Shown piece by piece: positions 17,903 to 26,597 of a stretch of 64,000 bases of DNA. Position numbers and translations under genes: made by a program. Source of the DNA: Bacillota bacterium (lineage in GTDB: Bacteria; Bacillota; Clostridia; Acetivibrionales; DSM-1351); assembly GCA_023398105.1 (NCBI GenBank), contig JAEWST010000073.1, positions 58,723 through 122,722 on the forward strand, given 5' to 3'. Each line of letters begins with the position of its first letter. The first letter of the stretch is position 1. The notes beneath the pieces were generated by a model that saw nothing but the letters and a program-made list of their open reading frames with translations, was not told the DNA's origin and ran no database searches.

Positions 17903-18745
17903 ATGGAAGCATTCTATGTAAGTATTATTTTTTTGGGAATTATATTAGTAGTTGCAGCTTTGTTCTTCATTATAATGGATAAAGTAAATGGAAAAGACTT
18001 TTTTAAAGAGTTTGATAGAAAAAAAGATGAAATGTTTAACCTGATTCAAGATTCTGAAGACATGGTACAGGAGCTAAATAAGATGTCTGACTATGTTGTT
18101 ACAGTTATAGCTGAAAAGAATCAGGAATTCTTTAATAAAACTACTAAACATAAAGAGCAGGAACCATTAATTGAGCTAGAAAATGTTAAAGAGGATATAA
18201 AGGAATTGCCAGCTCAAGAACAGCAAGAGCAGAGATTACTAAATACGCAGGAAAATTCAAATCAGAAAATGCTGTCTGAAGATACAGTAGTTAAAAGTGA
18301 AGATTTGATTCATAATAAAAATGACGTAAAACAAATGGAGGCTGCAGAGCTACAAAAGGGTGCAGTTTTTTATAATGCAAAGGATGTAGCACATAAATAT
18401 AAGAATTTGGATCCGCAGAATAAAGGTTTGATTACTCAAAATGAGATTCATAAATTATCAGACTTAATAGAAGATAATTCAATGAATAGTGTTGTTATTG
18501 AGGATGGATATTCAACTTCGGACAATATGGTAAAAGCTCAAAAAGCACCTGATTTCCCTATAGATTTTGGAAAAGAGATAGAAAATAGTGAGCCTGAAAA
18601 CCTAAGAACCCCCAAACTTACTCTTAGCGGTAGGAGAGGAGTAGTTTTGCAGATGATTGAACATGGTTTGACTGATGAAGAGATCTCTGAAAAATTGAGA
18701 ATTGGTAAAGGTGAAGTTAGGCTAATTAGAGGGCTAAGTAAATAA
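17903..18745 (+). CDS. DUF6115-type membrane-anchored protein with C-terminal HTH
   Basis: The 280-residue product has one N-terminal membrane segment (residues 3-25), a long acidic, Gln-rich and probably extended middle, and a C-terminal helix-turn-helix-like block (HGLTDEEISEKLRIGKGEVR) that matches the DUF6115 region seen at the end of Firmicute flagellar operons. I start at ATG 17903 (MEAFYVSII), 5 bases after gagg; an in-frame GTG at 17897 overlaps this site. Its function is not known; the position suggests a motility-related role. Confidence 0.72.
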   Translation: MEAFYVSIIFLGIILVVAALFFIIMDKVNGKDFFKEFDRKKDEMFNLIQDSEDMVQELNKMSDYVVTVIAEKNQEFFNKTTKHKEQEPLIELENVKEDIKELPAQEQQEQRLLNTQENSNQKMLSEDTVVKSEDLIHNKNDVKQMEAAELQKGAVFYNAKDVAHKYKNLDPQNKGLITQNEIHKLSDLIEDNSMNSVVIEDGYSTSDNMVKAQKAPDFPIDFGKEIENSEPENLRTPKLTLSGRRGVVLQMIEHGLTDEEISEKLRIGKGEVRLIRGLSK

Positions 18746-18772
18746 TTGAATTATCAATGCTTTGTTGCCTTT

Positions 18773-18815
18773 CCACATTCACCATCTTTGATTCATAGTG
18801 TGTTAAAACCGACAG
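18773..18815 (+). repeat. Copy 1 of a palindromic intergenic repeat
   Basis: The stretch cacattcaccatc...ttcatagtgtg.taaaaccgaca recurs almost unchanged at 54381-54423. It contains cacattcacc and its near complement ...ttcatagtgtg, so it can fold as a hairpin. No gene product explains the similarity. Confidence 0.6.
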
Positions 18816-18905
18816 GAAGAAACTTTTCACAACCTTTATGGGTTTGTTGAGATTCGCTTAAATGCAATATTATATTTTATTGAACGATGAAACATGGAGA
18901 GTAAA

Positions 18906-19466
18906 ATGAAAAAACTACATGAGAAAAGTATTGTATTAGGAATTGGAATAGGGATGATAATTACTTCTATTGCAGGAATGATTTATTCTGCTGGAACTCA
19001 AAAAGAACTAAGCAAGCAAGAAATTATTAGTAGGGCTAAGACTTTTGGACTAATAGATCCTACTGGTTTAATTAATAAAAAGGATGTATCTGAAAGCACA
19101 GCAACAGTTCCTAAAAACGCCACCCCTAGTAATACTGAAACTGCAAATAATACGGCATCAAATACTACGGTAGTAGATAAAAAAAAGGATGCTGCTACAA
19201 CCTCTGAAAAGCAACAAGAAGCAGAAAACACAGAAAAAGAAAATACAGAGGCTGAGAGGAATATAAGTATTGCAGTACAAAGTGGATTTGGTTCTAAAGA
19301 GGTGGAAAAGTTATTACTTGAAAAAGGTGTTATAACAAGTGTAGCTGAATTTAACACTGTTTTAGATTCTTATAATGCCACTCAAAAAATTCGTACAGGA
19401 ACTTACTTATTCAAAAAAAATGAAGATTTGCACTATATTGTTAAAACTATTTGCAAATTCAAATAA
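18906..19466 (+). CDS. MltG/YceG-like protein lacking the catalytic domain
   Basis: The 186-residue protein has an N-terminal membrane segment (residues 8-27), a Thr/Asn/Glu-rich low-complexity linker (about 60-125) and a C-terminal module (VEKLLLEKGVITSVAEFNTV...KIRTGTYLFKKNEDLHYIVK) resembling the LysM-like module of MltG-type endolytic transglycosylases. The large catalytic part is absent. I use ATG 18906, 4 bases after ggagag, over ATG 18894. A 160-base gap with a repeat separates it from the flagellar genes, so it may have its own transcript. Confidence 0.7.
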   Translation: MKKLHEKSIVLGIGIGMIITSIAGMIYSAGTQKELSKQEIISRAKTFGLIDPTGLINKKDVSESTATVPKNATPSNTETANNTASNTTVVDKKKDAATTSEKQQEAENTEKENTEAERNISIAVQSGFGSKEVEKLLLEKGVITSVAEFNTVLDSYNATQKIRTGTYLFKKNEDLHYIVKTICKFK

Positions 19467-19473
19467 GCTTCAA

Positions 19474-19652
19474 TATTAACCTCCCACGTCTCATTTCGGC
19501 ACAAAATAAAGTGAAACTATCAGTGGATAACCTCTACTTCGCAGAGGTAGGCAGTATTTTTTTCTACATGATTGCTCAATCTACAAAAAGCTACTTGTAG
19601 CTTTTTGACATGCGAAGAGATTGATGAATATACGAAATGTAAACTTCGTATT
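19474..19652 (-). ncRNA. Structured leader-like RNA element, copy 1 (orphan)
   Basis: Read on the minus strand this matches 34016-34177 over its full length in ordered blocks: ATTCATCA, CTTCGCAT, TCAAAAAGCT...AGCTTTTTGT, TGTAGAAAA, TTGTGCCGAAA and GGAGGTTA. Between the blocks the sequence differs, but a variable hairpin sits at the same place (CCTCT/AGAGG here). No start codon follows the ribosome-binding sequence here, and the element lies between two convergent genes, so this is an orphan copy. Function unknown. Confidence 0.6.
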
Positions 19653-19739
19653 TTTCAAGCTATGAGTCGTTGCTTATGTAGCACACTGCTTTAGCGGTGA
19701 TTTAAGAATAGTTCTTCTATTTTTTAATACGAATTAGTA

Positions 19740-21101
19740 TTATATAGAATATTTCTTTCTGCCAAACTCATCTTTTATTACCTTAAAGGCTATTGGAGTA
19801 AATATCAAAGCACACACTATTTCAGCAGCTGGATAGCAGAACCAAACTCCCTTTAATCCAAATAGCTTGCCCAAAATAAATGCAGAAGGCAGTAGTACTA
19901 CTATTTGTCTAAGCAATGACATTACAAGTGATTTGAAGCCGTGTCCTATTGATTGGAACATTGATGAAATAATTATACCAAATGCTGCTGGAATAAAGCA
20001 TATACTAATAACTCTAAGGGCGTAAACACCTATATCAGAGTCTTGACCAAAAAAAGACAGTAGCTGACTTGGGAACACTTGAAAAATAACCAGTCCTATA
20101 ACTAAAATACCAGAAGCAACTGATAAAGATAAAACCAGAGTGCGATCAAAGCGCTTCTTTTTATTTGCACCAAAATTATATCCCATTATTGGCATAGCAC
20201 CTTGTGTTAATCCAAATACAGGCATAAATACGAAGGATTGTAGTTTGAAATAAATACCCAATACGGAAATAGCAGCTTCTGATAATGACATGAGTATGAA
20301 GTTTAAGCTTGTTGTTGTAAGAGATGCAACAGCATTCATAACAATTGTAGGGACACCTACTTTGTATATGTCAATTACATTTTGCTTTTTCACCTTGAAG
20401 CCACGTAAATTTGGCCTTATAGCGTGATTTTTCACATTAAGCATAATAATAACGAAGGTCATTGCTGTAAACTGGCTAATTACTGTTGCGATAGCTGAAC
20501 CAGCTATGCCTAGCTTGGGAAAAAAGAAATATCCAAAAATAAGCAGTGGATTTAATATAATGTTTAGAATAGCTCCAATTAGCTGTGAAACCATAGGTAT
20601 GGTCATATTTCCAGTTGCTTGTAATGTCTTTGTACAAAGAATCTCAATAAACATTCCAGCAGAACAGGCTGTTACAATTGTTAGGAAGGTCGTTCCTAAG
20701 GATATAACATTTGGATTGTCTGAAAACATTGCTATAAAAGACCCTGAAAACAATAAACCTATTACAGCAAATATGCCAGCATTTATCAAAGCTAAAAATA
20801 AACCTGTTGAAGCTGTGACAGATGCTTCGTCAATTTTTCCTTCACCTAGCTTTCTTGCTACTAGGGAGTTTGTTCCTAATCCCACACCAATTGCAAACGC
20901 AAAAACTAAAAGCTGCATAGGAAAGGCAATTGAGACAGCTTGAAATGCATCCGGACTTAGCTTTGATACAAAATAGCTATCAACAATATTATATAGTGAT
21001 TGCACAAACATTGACAGCATTGCTGGTGCTGACATACATGCTAATAATTTTCCAATTGGCATTACACCCATTTTTTCGAAGCTTAAACTATCTTTTTTCA
21101 T
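19740..21101 (-). CDS. MATE-family efflux transporter
   Basis: The 453-residue membrane protein has about twelve hydrophobic segments and the two-fold repeat of MATE (MatE) exporters, which use an ion gradient to expel drugs or metabolites. The N-terminal half has PMLSMFVQSLYNIVDSYFVS-like spacing and the second half GLTQGAMPIMGYNFGA. The ATG at 21101 follows ggaggttct. It is transcribed towards the flagellar operon. Substrate cannot be told from sequence; DinF/NorM/MepA-type subfamilies are all possible. Confidence 0.9.
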   Translation of the reverse strand: MKKDSLSFEKMGVMPIGKLLACMSAPAMLSMFVQSLYNIVDSYFVSKLSPDAFQAVSIAFPMQLLVFAFAIGVGLGTNSLVARKLGEGKIDEASVTASTGLFLALINAGIFAVIGLLFSGSFIAMFSDNPNVISLGTTFLTIVTACSAGMFIEILCTKTLQATGNMTIPMVSQLIGAILNIILNPLLIFGYFFFPKLGIAGSAIATVISQFTAMTFVIIMLNVKNHAIRPNLRGFKVKKQNVIDIYKVGVPTIVMNAVASLTTTSLNFILMSLSEAAISVLGIYFKLQSFVFMPVFGLTQGAMPIMGYNFGANKKKRFDRTLVLSLSVASGILVIGLVIFQVFPSQLLSFFGQDSDIGVYALRVISICFIPAAFGIIISSMFQSIGHGFKSLVMSLLRQIVVLLPSAFILGKLFGLKGVWFCYPAAEIVCALIFTPIAFKVIKDEFGRKKYSI

Positions 21102-21444
21102 AGAACCTCCAGCTCATAATTAAAACATATTGGTATTTCATATAAATTTAATTACTCATTACATACAAATAAATATTTTATCAAATTTAGAATATAAATG
21201 TCAAATTTAAAATTTTGTATTTTATGCTAAAATATAGCCGAGGTTACTATTCAACCTCTCCCAAACTAGATTTACGATAGCGTTGGATTTTTAGTGGTTA
21301 GTAATTGATTTAGAATAAATGTAAATGAATAGTATATTTTTTTTGAATTATATGATATATATAATGTAGATTAAATCATAATCACCGATAGACGTTATTT
21401 GTAATAAAGCTGACTAAATTACATTATATATATTGGAGGCAATA
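21102..21444. other. Divergent intergenic region
   Basis: This 343-base AT-rich stretch separates the divergent MATE and PH-domain genes and must hold both promoters. I see short AT-rich -10-like boxes but no convincing -35/-10 pair, hairpin or reading frame. Confidence 0.6.
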
Positions 21445-21930
21445 ATGGAGTATCAAAAGCTGGATAAGAGAGTTTTAGTTTCTTGGAGAATCGCTAGAGT
21501 AATTGGTATTTTAATAGTTGGTGCTATTTTAATTGGTGCACTGGTTATAGTGTCTAGACTGTCTTTTTTTGAGACATATATGGTTTATGGATATATTGCT
21601 GTTGGAATAATATTAAGCTATATGCTATTGGCTCTTTTTCTATTTCCAGCAATTGAATACAGGCAATGGGGGTACATTATTTCAGATGATAGAATAGAAA
21701 TTAGACATGGTATATTTTTAATAAAAATTACTGTTATCCCAATTGTAAGAGTACAGCATATAACAATATCTCAGGGGCCTATTAACCGCAAGCTTGGTAT
21801 TTCCACAATAAATGTACATACTGCAAGCGGAGTCTTTGGCATTGAGGGTATTTCCAGTGAGGATGCTAGCACTATGGCAGAAATGCTAAAAGCAAAGTTG
21901 TATAATAGACTTGATAATTTCGAGAAATAG
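21445..21930 (+). CDS. PH-domain membrane protein (YdbS-like)
   Basis: The 161-residue protein has two membrane segments (residues 14-40 and 48-72) followed by a bacterial pleckstrin-homology domain of the YdbS/bPH2 type (YIISDDRIEIRHGIFLIKIT, VIPIVRVQHITISQGPINRK, STINVHTASG). I use ATG 21445 after ttggaggcaata rather than the in-frame TTG at 21433, which overlaps the binding site. YdbS-YdbT pairs are implicated in membrane stress and bacteriocin resistance in Bacillus; the role here is inferred from that pairing. Confidence 0.85.
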   Translation: MEYQKLDKRVLVSWRIARVIGILIVGAILIGALVIVSRLSFFETYMVYGYIAVGIILSYMLLALFLFPAIEYRQWGYIISDDRIEIRHGIFLIKITVIPIVRVQHITISQGPINRKLGISTINVHTASGVFGIEGISSEDASTMAEMLKAKLYNRLDNFEK

Positions 21931-22003
21931 CTTATTATTCTTTATTTCTCTATTTTTTATTGACATTTGGAATCAAACCATTTTTTTAATCAAAGGAGGA
22001 CAG

Positions 22004-23416
22004 ATGGAGTTTAAGCGTAGAAGAGGAAATATTTTAATTATATTTGAAAAAATATCAGAAATACCATTACTATTATTGAGTATTCTTTTTAGTGCATTCC
22101 TTTTAAATCAATTTGACAAACAAGCTTTAGTGCCAGTAATTTTTATTTTACTTAGTCCTGTCAAGAAATTGGTGAATTATTTCTTTACATACTATACTTT
22201 GACGGAGGAGCTACTAATAGTAGAAGCTGGTGTGTTCAATAAGAAGAGAACCGAGCTACCGTTTTCTACTATTACTACTGTAGACCTTTCTCAAAACATT
22301 TTATATCAGATATTTGGTGTATATAAAATTAAAGTAGATAACGCAAGCCAAACAAATGAGACTGCAAATCAATCAAATATCAATTTGACTTTAAAGGCAG
22401 ATGAAGCAATTCAATTTAAGAAAATAATTATTGGTAACAGTAATGAAACTTTGAACGAGCAACATGAGACAGGGGCAATCAAAGCGGAAATAAGAGATTT
22501 TGTCAAGCTAGGGTTATTGCAGTCCAAGATTGCCTATATTATGAGTATAATTGCTATTATTGGCTCACTAACAAATTTTATTGTTCCATTTATAAAAGGT
22601 AAATTTGGGGGTGGGTTTATTGTAGCTATGATAATTCCACTAATAATAATTATTTATCTGATTGCTGTAGCTATGTCAATAATAAAAGTAGTATTAAAAT
22701 ATTATGCTTTCAGCGTTTGGGCAGATGAGGACACATTAAAAGTGCAGTATGGACTTTTTAATAAAAAAAGCTTTTCTCTGCAGAAAAGAAAAATAAACGG
22801 TATTATTCTGAAACAAAGTTTTCTAATGAGAGTTTTCAAGCTTTATTCAGCAGAGGTTATAGTAATAGGTTATGGTGACAAGTCAGAAGAGGGTGGAAGT
22901 GAGCAGGCAATTATTTTTCCTATTGCTACAAAAGAAAAAATAAGAGAAATTGTCAGCATTGTGTTGCCCGAATATTCATTGGATTATAGTCTTTGTAAAC
23001 CAGAGAAAAAAGCAATAAGGTACTTTTTCTTCAGTCCTATATTTTTGTTCTCAGTATTTTGTGTTATAGGTGCAGTTATTACAGCAATACTTATAAATAA
23101 TTATATTGTAATGGCGTTGGCTCCAGTGCTTTTAGCTTTTTCAGTTGCTCATGCAATGCAAAAGTATATCAATGCTGGAATAAGCGTTGGAGAGAGCAAT
23201 GTTGTTCTCTGTGCAGGAGCGTTCAGCAAGAGGATAGCTATTGTAAAGACAAAGAGTATAGAGAGCATTACAGCTTCAGGAAGTATATTCAAGAGAAGAA
23301 AGGGTATTGTATCTATTAGGCTTGGGTTTGTTGCACCACTGCGAGTAGCAAATATATCTTCGCTGAATTTACCGAAAGAGCAGTTTGAGTTGCTAGAAGG
23401 GGTTTTGAAGTATTAA
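22004..23416 (+). CDS. PH-domain membrane protein (YdbT-like)
   Basis: This is the larger partner of the upstream gene: 470 residues with three bPH2 domains, each after a pair of membrane segments (PH cores near residues 60-135, 225-300 and 385-465; TELPFSTITTVDLSQNILYQ and FSLQKRKINGIILKQSFLMR are typical). ATG 22004 follows aaaggagga by 3-4 bases; the open frame begins at 21911 inside the first gene but without a binding site. The two genes are 73 bases apart and form an operon. Confidence 0.86.
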   Translation: MEFKRRRGNILIIFEKISEIPLLLLSILFSAFLLNQFDKQALVPVIFILLSPVKKLVNYFFTYYTLTEELLIVEAGVFNKKRTELPFSTITTVDLSQNILYQIFGVYKIKVDNASQTNETANQSNINLTLKADEAIQFKKIIIGNSNETLNEQHETGAIKAEIRDFVKLGLLQSKIAYIMSIIAIIGSLTNFIVPFIKGKFGGGFIVAMIIPLIIIIYLIAVAMSIIKVVLKYYAFSVWADEDTLKVQYGLFNKKSFSLQKRKINGIILKQSFLMRVFKLYSAEVIVIGYGDKSEEGGSEQAIIFPIATKEKIREIVSIVLPEYSLDYSLCKPEKKAIRYFFFSPIFLFSVFCVIGAVITAILINNYIVMALAPVLLAFSVAHAMQKYINAGISVGESNVVLCAGAFSKRIAIVKTKSIESITASGSIFKRRKGIVSIRLGFVAPLRVANISSLNLPKEQFELLEGVLKY

Positions 23417-23509
23417 AAATATTGTTAGTGTATTTTTAATTTTTTAAAATTTGGTATTGATTTGTGATTGTTTGTGTGTTATTATATTCAAGCAACAGGA
23501 AATTAACAC

Positions 23510-23596
23510 GCCGAAGTGGTGAAATTGGCAGACGCACTGGACTCAAAATCCAGCGGGGTTAAACCCGTACCGGTTCAAGTCCGGTCTTCGGCACCA
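23510..23596 (+). tRNA. tRNA-Leu (anticodon CAA)
   Basis: The 7-base acceptor stem gccgaag/cttcggc, a D-arm, the anticodon stem ctgga/tccag with loop ctcaaaa (anticodon CAA), a long class II variable arm (gcggggttaaacccgt) and a T-arm ggttcaagtcc are all present. CCA is encoded at 23594-23596. The variable arm and anticodon agree on leucine (codon UUG). Confidence 0.97.
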
Positions 23597-23612
23597 AATG
23601 AGATAAAAAAGG

Positions 23613-23647
23613 TTTCACAGATTATATAATTTGTGAGATCTTTTTTT
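23613..23647 (+). terminator. Terminator after tRNA-Leu
   Basis: Arms tcacagatt (23615-23623) and aatttgtga (23628-23636) form a hairpin with one G-T pair, followed by seven Ts at 23641-23647. It is suitably placed to end the tRNA transcript. Confidence 0.8.
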
Positions 23648-23752
23648 ATTTTACTTAGTCCAGTGGGTATAAATGATTAAAATAAAACACACTGGATTCA
23701 TAAATAGAGTGTATAACCCTTCAAGATTTTTAAAATCGAGGAGGGTAGAAAA

Positions 23753-23983
23753 ATGAATACTCAAACTTGGGGAGACAGGCTAGAACTTTACGGCAATCAA
23801 CTTGGAGTAAGAATTAGACCATATGACATTAGACATTCATTTGCATTATTATTTCTAAGGAATGGTGGAAATGAATTTGGATTACAAAAGGAACTAGGAC
23901 ATACGGATATGTCAATGACAAAAAATATGAAAATTTATATGGAAATGACTTTTAAAATATCCATAAAACAGCAAGTTCTTTAA
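23753..23983 (+). pseudogene. Tyrosine recombinase (integrase) remnant
   Basis: The 76-residue frame matches only the C-terminal catalytic box of phage-type integrases: RPYDIRHSFALLFLRNGG (normally PHxLRH), LQKELGHTDMSMT and a tyrosine in KIYMEM. The upstream catalytic Arg and Lys and the whole arm-binding and core-binding domains are missing, and the first box His is Tyr. It has an apparent ribosome binding site (ggaggg), but cannot be an active recombinase. It lies 157 bases after tRNA-Leu, a usual integration site, so it probably marks a decayed integrated element. Confidence 0.75.
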
Positions 23984-24136
23984 ATATGTTAATTAAAAAT
24001 AAGAATAAAGTTGCAAGAATTAAAAAATAGGTTTATATTTTAGTAGGGATGTCTACTGATTCTAAAGAAAGAGTATTGCTGTGTTTAAAACATACTGTAT
24101 GTATTTTATGGATTCTACTTAAGGATGTATAAATGA

Positions 24137-24634
24137 ATGAAAAGGATAATAAAAAGGTTATTATTTACTATAGCTCTTGTACCAGCACTTTTAGTGCTTT
24201 TAGTTGTCACACTATTTATAGTTTCGCCAATCCTTAACAATATTACATTAAGCAGCTTTTCTAAGCAAATTTATGAGTGTCCTTTACCTAAGAATACCTT
24301 GTTAATAGAAGCGGAAGCTGTTTGCGGTAAGTTAAATGGTAATGGAAATGGTATGGATTTTTTTGCATGTATTCTTATTAAGTCTAATATGTCAATAGAA
24401 CAGATAAAGCAATACTATAAAGATAAGAAATTTAAACCCGCTAAAAAAGATAAAGAACATGTGGTTGATATAGAAGCTACATCAGTAAATGGGGAACAGT
24501 TAAGTACTGATTATGTATTACATGAAGATGTACGTTTTAGCAAGTTGAAAAACATTAGAGATTACTCTGGCTATTATGTTGTAATGATTTATGATGGCGG
24601 TTATTCGGCTGATTTTGATATTAGAGGGCATTAG
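24137..24634 (+). CDS. Hypothetical membrane-anchored protein
   Basis: No family recognised. The 165 residues start with a basic stretch and one strong membrane segment (residues 8-33, LFTIALVPALLVLLVVTLFIV); the rest is probably outside the cell. It includes two cysteines near residues 48 and 63 and a helical stretch (MSIEQIKQYYKDKKFKP) seen in small secreted stress proteins. The binding site is weak (aagg 12 bases upstream). It follows the integrase remnant and may belong to the same acquired segment. Confidence 0.6.
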   Translation: MKRIIKRLLFTIALVPALLVLLVVTLFIVSPILNNITLSSFSKQIYECPLPKNTLLIEAEAVCGKLNGNGNGMDFFACILIKSNMSIEQIKQYYKDKKFKPAKKDKEHVVDIEATSVNGEQLSTDYVLHEDVRFSKLKNIRDYSGYYVVMIYDGGYSADFDIRGH

Positions 24635-24687
24635 TATAATAAAAGAGGAGTATCGTGGACATTTTTATTAACCACTAGGAGTAATAT

Positions 24688-25128
24688 ATGAATTCAACTC
24701 AAAATTTGAATGTGAAAAAGATAATAACTGAATATATTTTCAATAAAACTGGACATTCCGTATATTATAAAGTAGATATAATAATAGATATTAAAGGATG
24801 TTTGTGGTACAAAAGAAACAGAATGGAAGTACTTGATAATTACTCGAAAGTTCTTAAAGAGAACGGAATTATTATAATTGATGGAGGTAGCATTTCTAAA
24901 ATTAGATATATAGCTAACTTAGTATTATACCAGTTGTCTTTTTGTAATATTGTGCATGGTTACATGGAAAATTCTACGTATCAAAAGCTTTATTTACATA
25001 TTAAGAATTCTAAAAAGTTGAGTAATTATATTAATCAAAATTTTATAATAAAAGAGTATGACTTAGTAAGTTATAAGAAGCAAAAGATTAAAGTAGCAAC
25101 TTTAGCTAAAAAAGTCCCCAAAATATAA
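24688..25128 (+). CDS. Hypothetical protein, possible methyltransferase C-terminal part
   Basis: The 146-residue frame contains VDIIIDIKGCLWYKRNRMEV followed by LDNYSKVLKENGIIIIDGGS, which resembles motifs IV-V of class I SAM-dependent methyltransferases. The glycine-rich SAM-binding motif I is absent, so it may be a truncated gene. The C-terminal half is basic. A binding site (taggag) precedes the ATG by about 8 bases. Codon use is very AT-rich. The assignment is weak. Confidence 0.45.
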   Translation: MNSTQNLNVKKIITEYIFNKTGHSVYYKVDIIIDIKGCLWYKRNRMEVLDNYSKVLKENGIIIIDGGSISKIRYIANLVLYQLSFCNIVHGYMENSTYQKLYLHIKNSKKLSNYINQNFIIKEYDLVSYKKQKIKVATLAKKVPKI

Positions 25129-25294
25129 ACATGGTGGTGATTGACAGTAGGGAAATGTAGCATGTTGTGAAATGTGCTTTAACCCTATAAGCTCATTGTA
25201 AATATACAGGTTTTTTTGAACTCTGACTTCATAATACGGAAGGATTCTTTTATTTACCAGCGTCTTTATTAAAATTGATAACCCAGCGGTGATA

Positions 25295-25374
25295 TCAGCG
25301 AAAAATGAAATTAGGTATGTTCCAAATGGAATACTTTTATGATACCTAAGTAGTTTGTAATATTATTTATTATA
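25295..25374 (+). pseudogene. Degraded copy of the 3' end of the downstream candidate immunity gene
   Basis: Bases 25295-25316 match 26928-26949 with one change, and bases 25334-25374 match 27151-27191 with few changes, including the stop codon and sequence after it. About 200 bases between the two blocks are missing here. It is therefore an internally deleted remnant of a second copy of the gene at 26598-27170. Confidence 0.75.
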
Positions 25375-25402
25375 GCTTAAAAAACATACAATGATTTATC
25401 TG

Positions 25403-25432
25403 CTCTGCCGATTGTATCAGCAGGGTTTTTTT
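25403..25432 (+). terminator. Terminator after the degraded copy
   Basis: Arms ctctgc (25403-25408) and gcaggg (25420-25425) pair, and seven Ts follow at 25426-25432. It would end transcription from the upstream genes before the promoter at 25515. Confidence 0.7.
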
Positions 25433-25514
25433 CTTTGTATATAATCAAAAATCACACTTTAAATGTTCAATAGCTTTACACGTAAATTGCAGAAGTATCA
25501 AAACTATATCCAAA

Positions 25515-25543
25515 TTGACATTGTATACCAATAATAGTATAAT
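25515..25543 (+). promoter_or_regulatory. Consensus sigma-A promoter
   Basis: TTGACA (25515-25520) and TATAAT (25538-25543) are separated by exactly 17 bases. Both boxes are perfect consensus, which predicts strong expression of the secreted protein gene at 25594. Confidence 0.9.
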
Positions 25544-25593
25544 TTGAAAAACAAGATACATGTTAAATAAAAATTTGAAACGGAGAAAGTATT

Positions 25594-26529
25594 ATGAAAG
25601 TAAAAAAACTGATTAGTTTGGTATTAATCACAATTATTTTAACTACTTCTATAAGTAGTGTATTTGCTGCATCATCTAAAGAGAATCAAGATTTGCAAAT
25701 TGCAACTGAAGCAAGTAATAACAATGTAGATATATTTAAAGCACCAACAACAACAGCTAAAACAAATCCTTCTAGTACAACAATACCAATTAATAATACT
25801 ACTGCGGAGAAAACAACAAATTCCACTCAAAGAACATTAGCAAGCCTACCCTCATTTGCCACGGTAAAAATATCTGCAAGTAATGATGATTTAAGAACAA
25901 TAACAGTAACAGTTAATACTACTGGTATTATAACTCCTATTACTTATTTTTCTGGGTACATAAATATTAGGAATTATAACGGTGTTTGTACTAGTTCTAC
26001 AAAGATTTCTGGGTCTTTATTTTACAATAATACGTTTACAATTACAAAACCTATAACTGCAACAGTAGAGGAAAATATAACTTTGCAAACTTGTTCGTTT
26101 ACACAGGCTTTAGAAGACTATGCTGTTCCTGATATAACGTCTATACGCACAAATCAAATAGGTGGTTCTTACAATTCAATTATATCAGCTATGGGTGGAG
26201 AAAGGCATCACTTAATTGCGAAGCAAGTCATTAACTCAGCTACTATTTATAAATATGATTCTTACAGAAATATAATAGGAACTGTTACATCTGGTACAGC
26301 ACCATGTATATTAATGACTCCCGAAGACCACCAAAAAACTTCAAGTTATAAGAATTCAGCGTCCGCTATAGCATATCGCACTAGACAATTAGAACTTGTA
26401 AAGCAAGGAAAATATGTTGCCGCTATGCAGATGGAAACAGATGATATACATGCAAATGTAGGACATAAATATGATATTGCCATTTCTGTTGCTTGGGTGT
26501 ATATGATTGGTCTAAATTGGTATCAATAA
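25594..26529 (+). CDS. Secreted protein with HNH-like putative nuclease toxin domain
   Basis: A clear signal peptide (residues 1-25, ending SSVFAAS) is followed by a Thr/Asn-rich linker and a beta-rich middle (about 85-190). The C-terminal domain has GERHHLIAKQV with H205 and H206, then LMTPEDHQKTSSY with D245 and H246, and QLELVKQGKYVAAMQMETDD. This pattern resembles the HH...H nucleases at the C-termini of polymorphic toxins. Expected role: cleaving DNA of competing cells; this is inference. It has a perfect promoter, and the next gene is a candidate immunity gene. Confidence 0.65.
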   Translation: MKVKKLISLVLITIILTTSISSVFAASSKENQDLQIATEASNNNVDIFKAPTTTAKTNPSSTTIPINNTTAEKTTNSTQRTLASLPSFATVKISASNDDLRTITVTVNTTGIITPITYFSGYINIRNYNGVCTSSTKISGSLFYNNTFTITKPITATVEENITLQTCSFTQALEDYAVPDITSIRTNQIGGSYNSIISAMGGERHHLIAKQVINSATIYKYDSYRNIIGTVTSGTAPCILMTPEDHQKTSSYKNSASAIAYRTRQLELVKQGKYVAAMQMETDDIHANVGHKYDIAISVAWVYMIGLNWYQ

Positions 26530-26597
26530 GTTTAGTATATGATGTAAAAATTTGTTATAATAAATCGTGATAAAATTACGCAAAGGAATGAGCAAAC

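Noticed and set aside
20506..20943. 145-residue plus-strand frame over the MATE gene
   Set aside because: Antisense to a clear transporter gene, no binding site, biased composition.
23753..23983. Active integrase gene
   Set aside because: Only the C-terminal box is present and the first His of the HxxR-type box is Tyr; upstream catalytic residues are missing.
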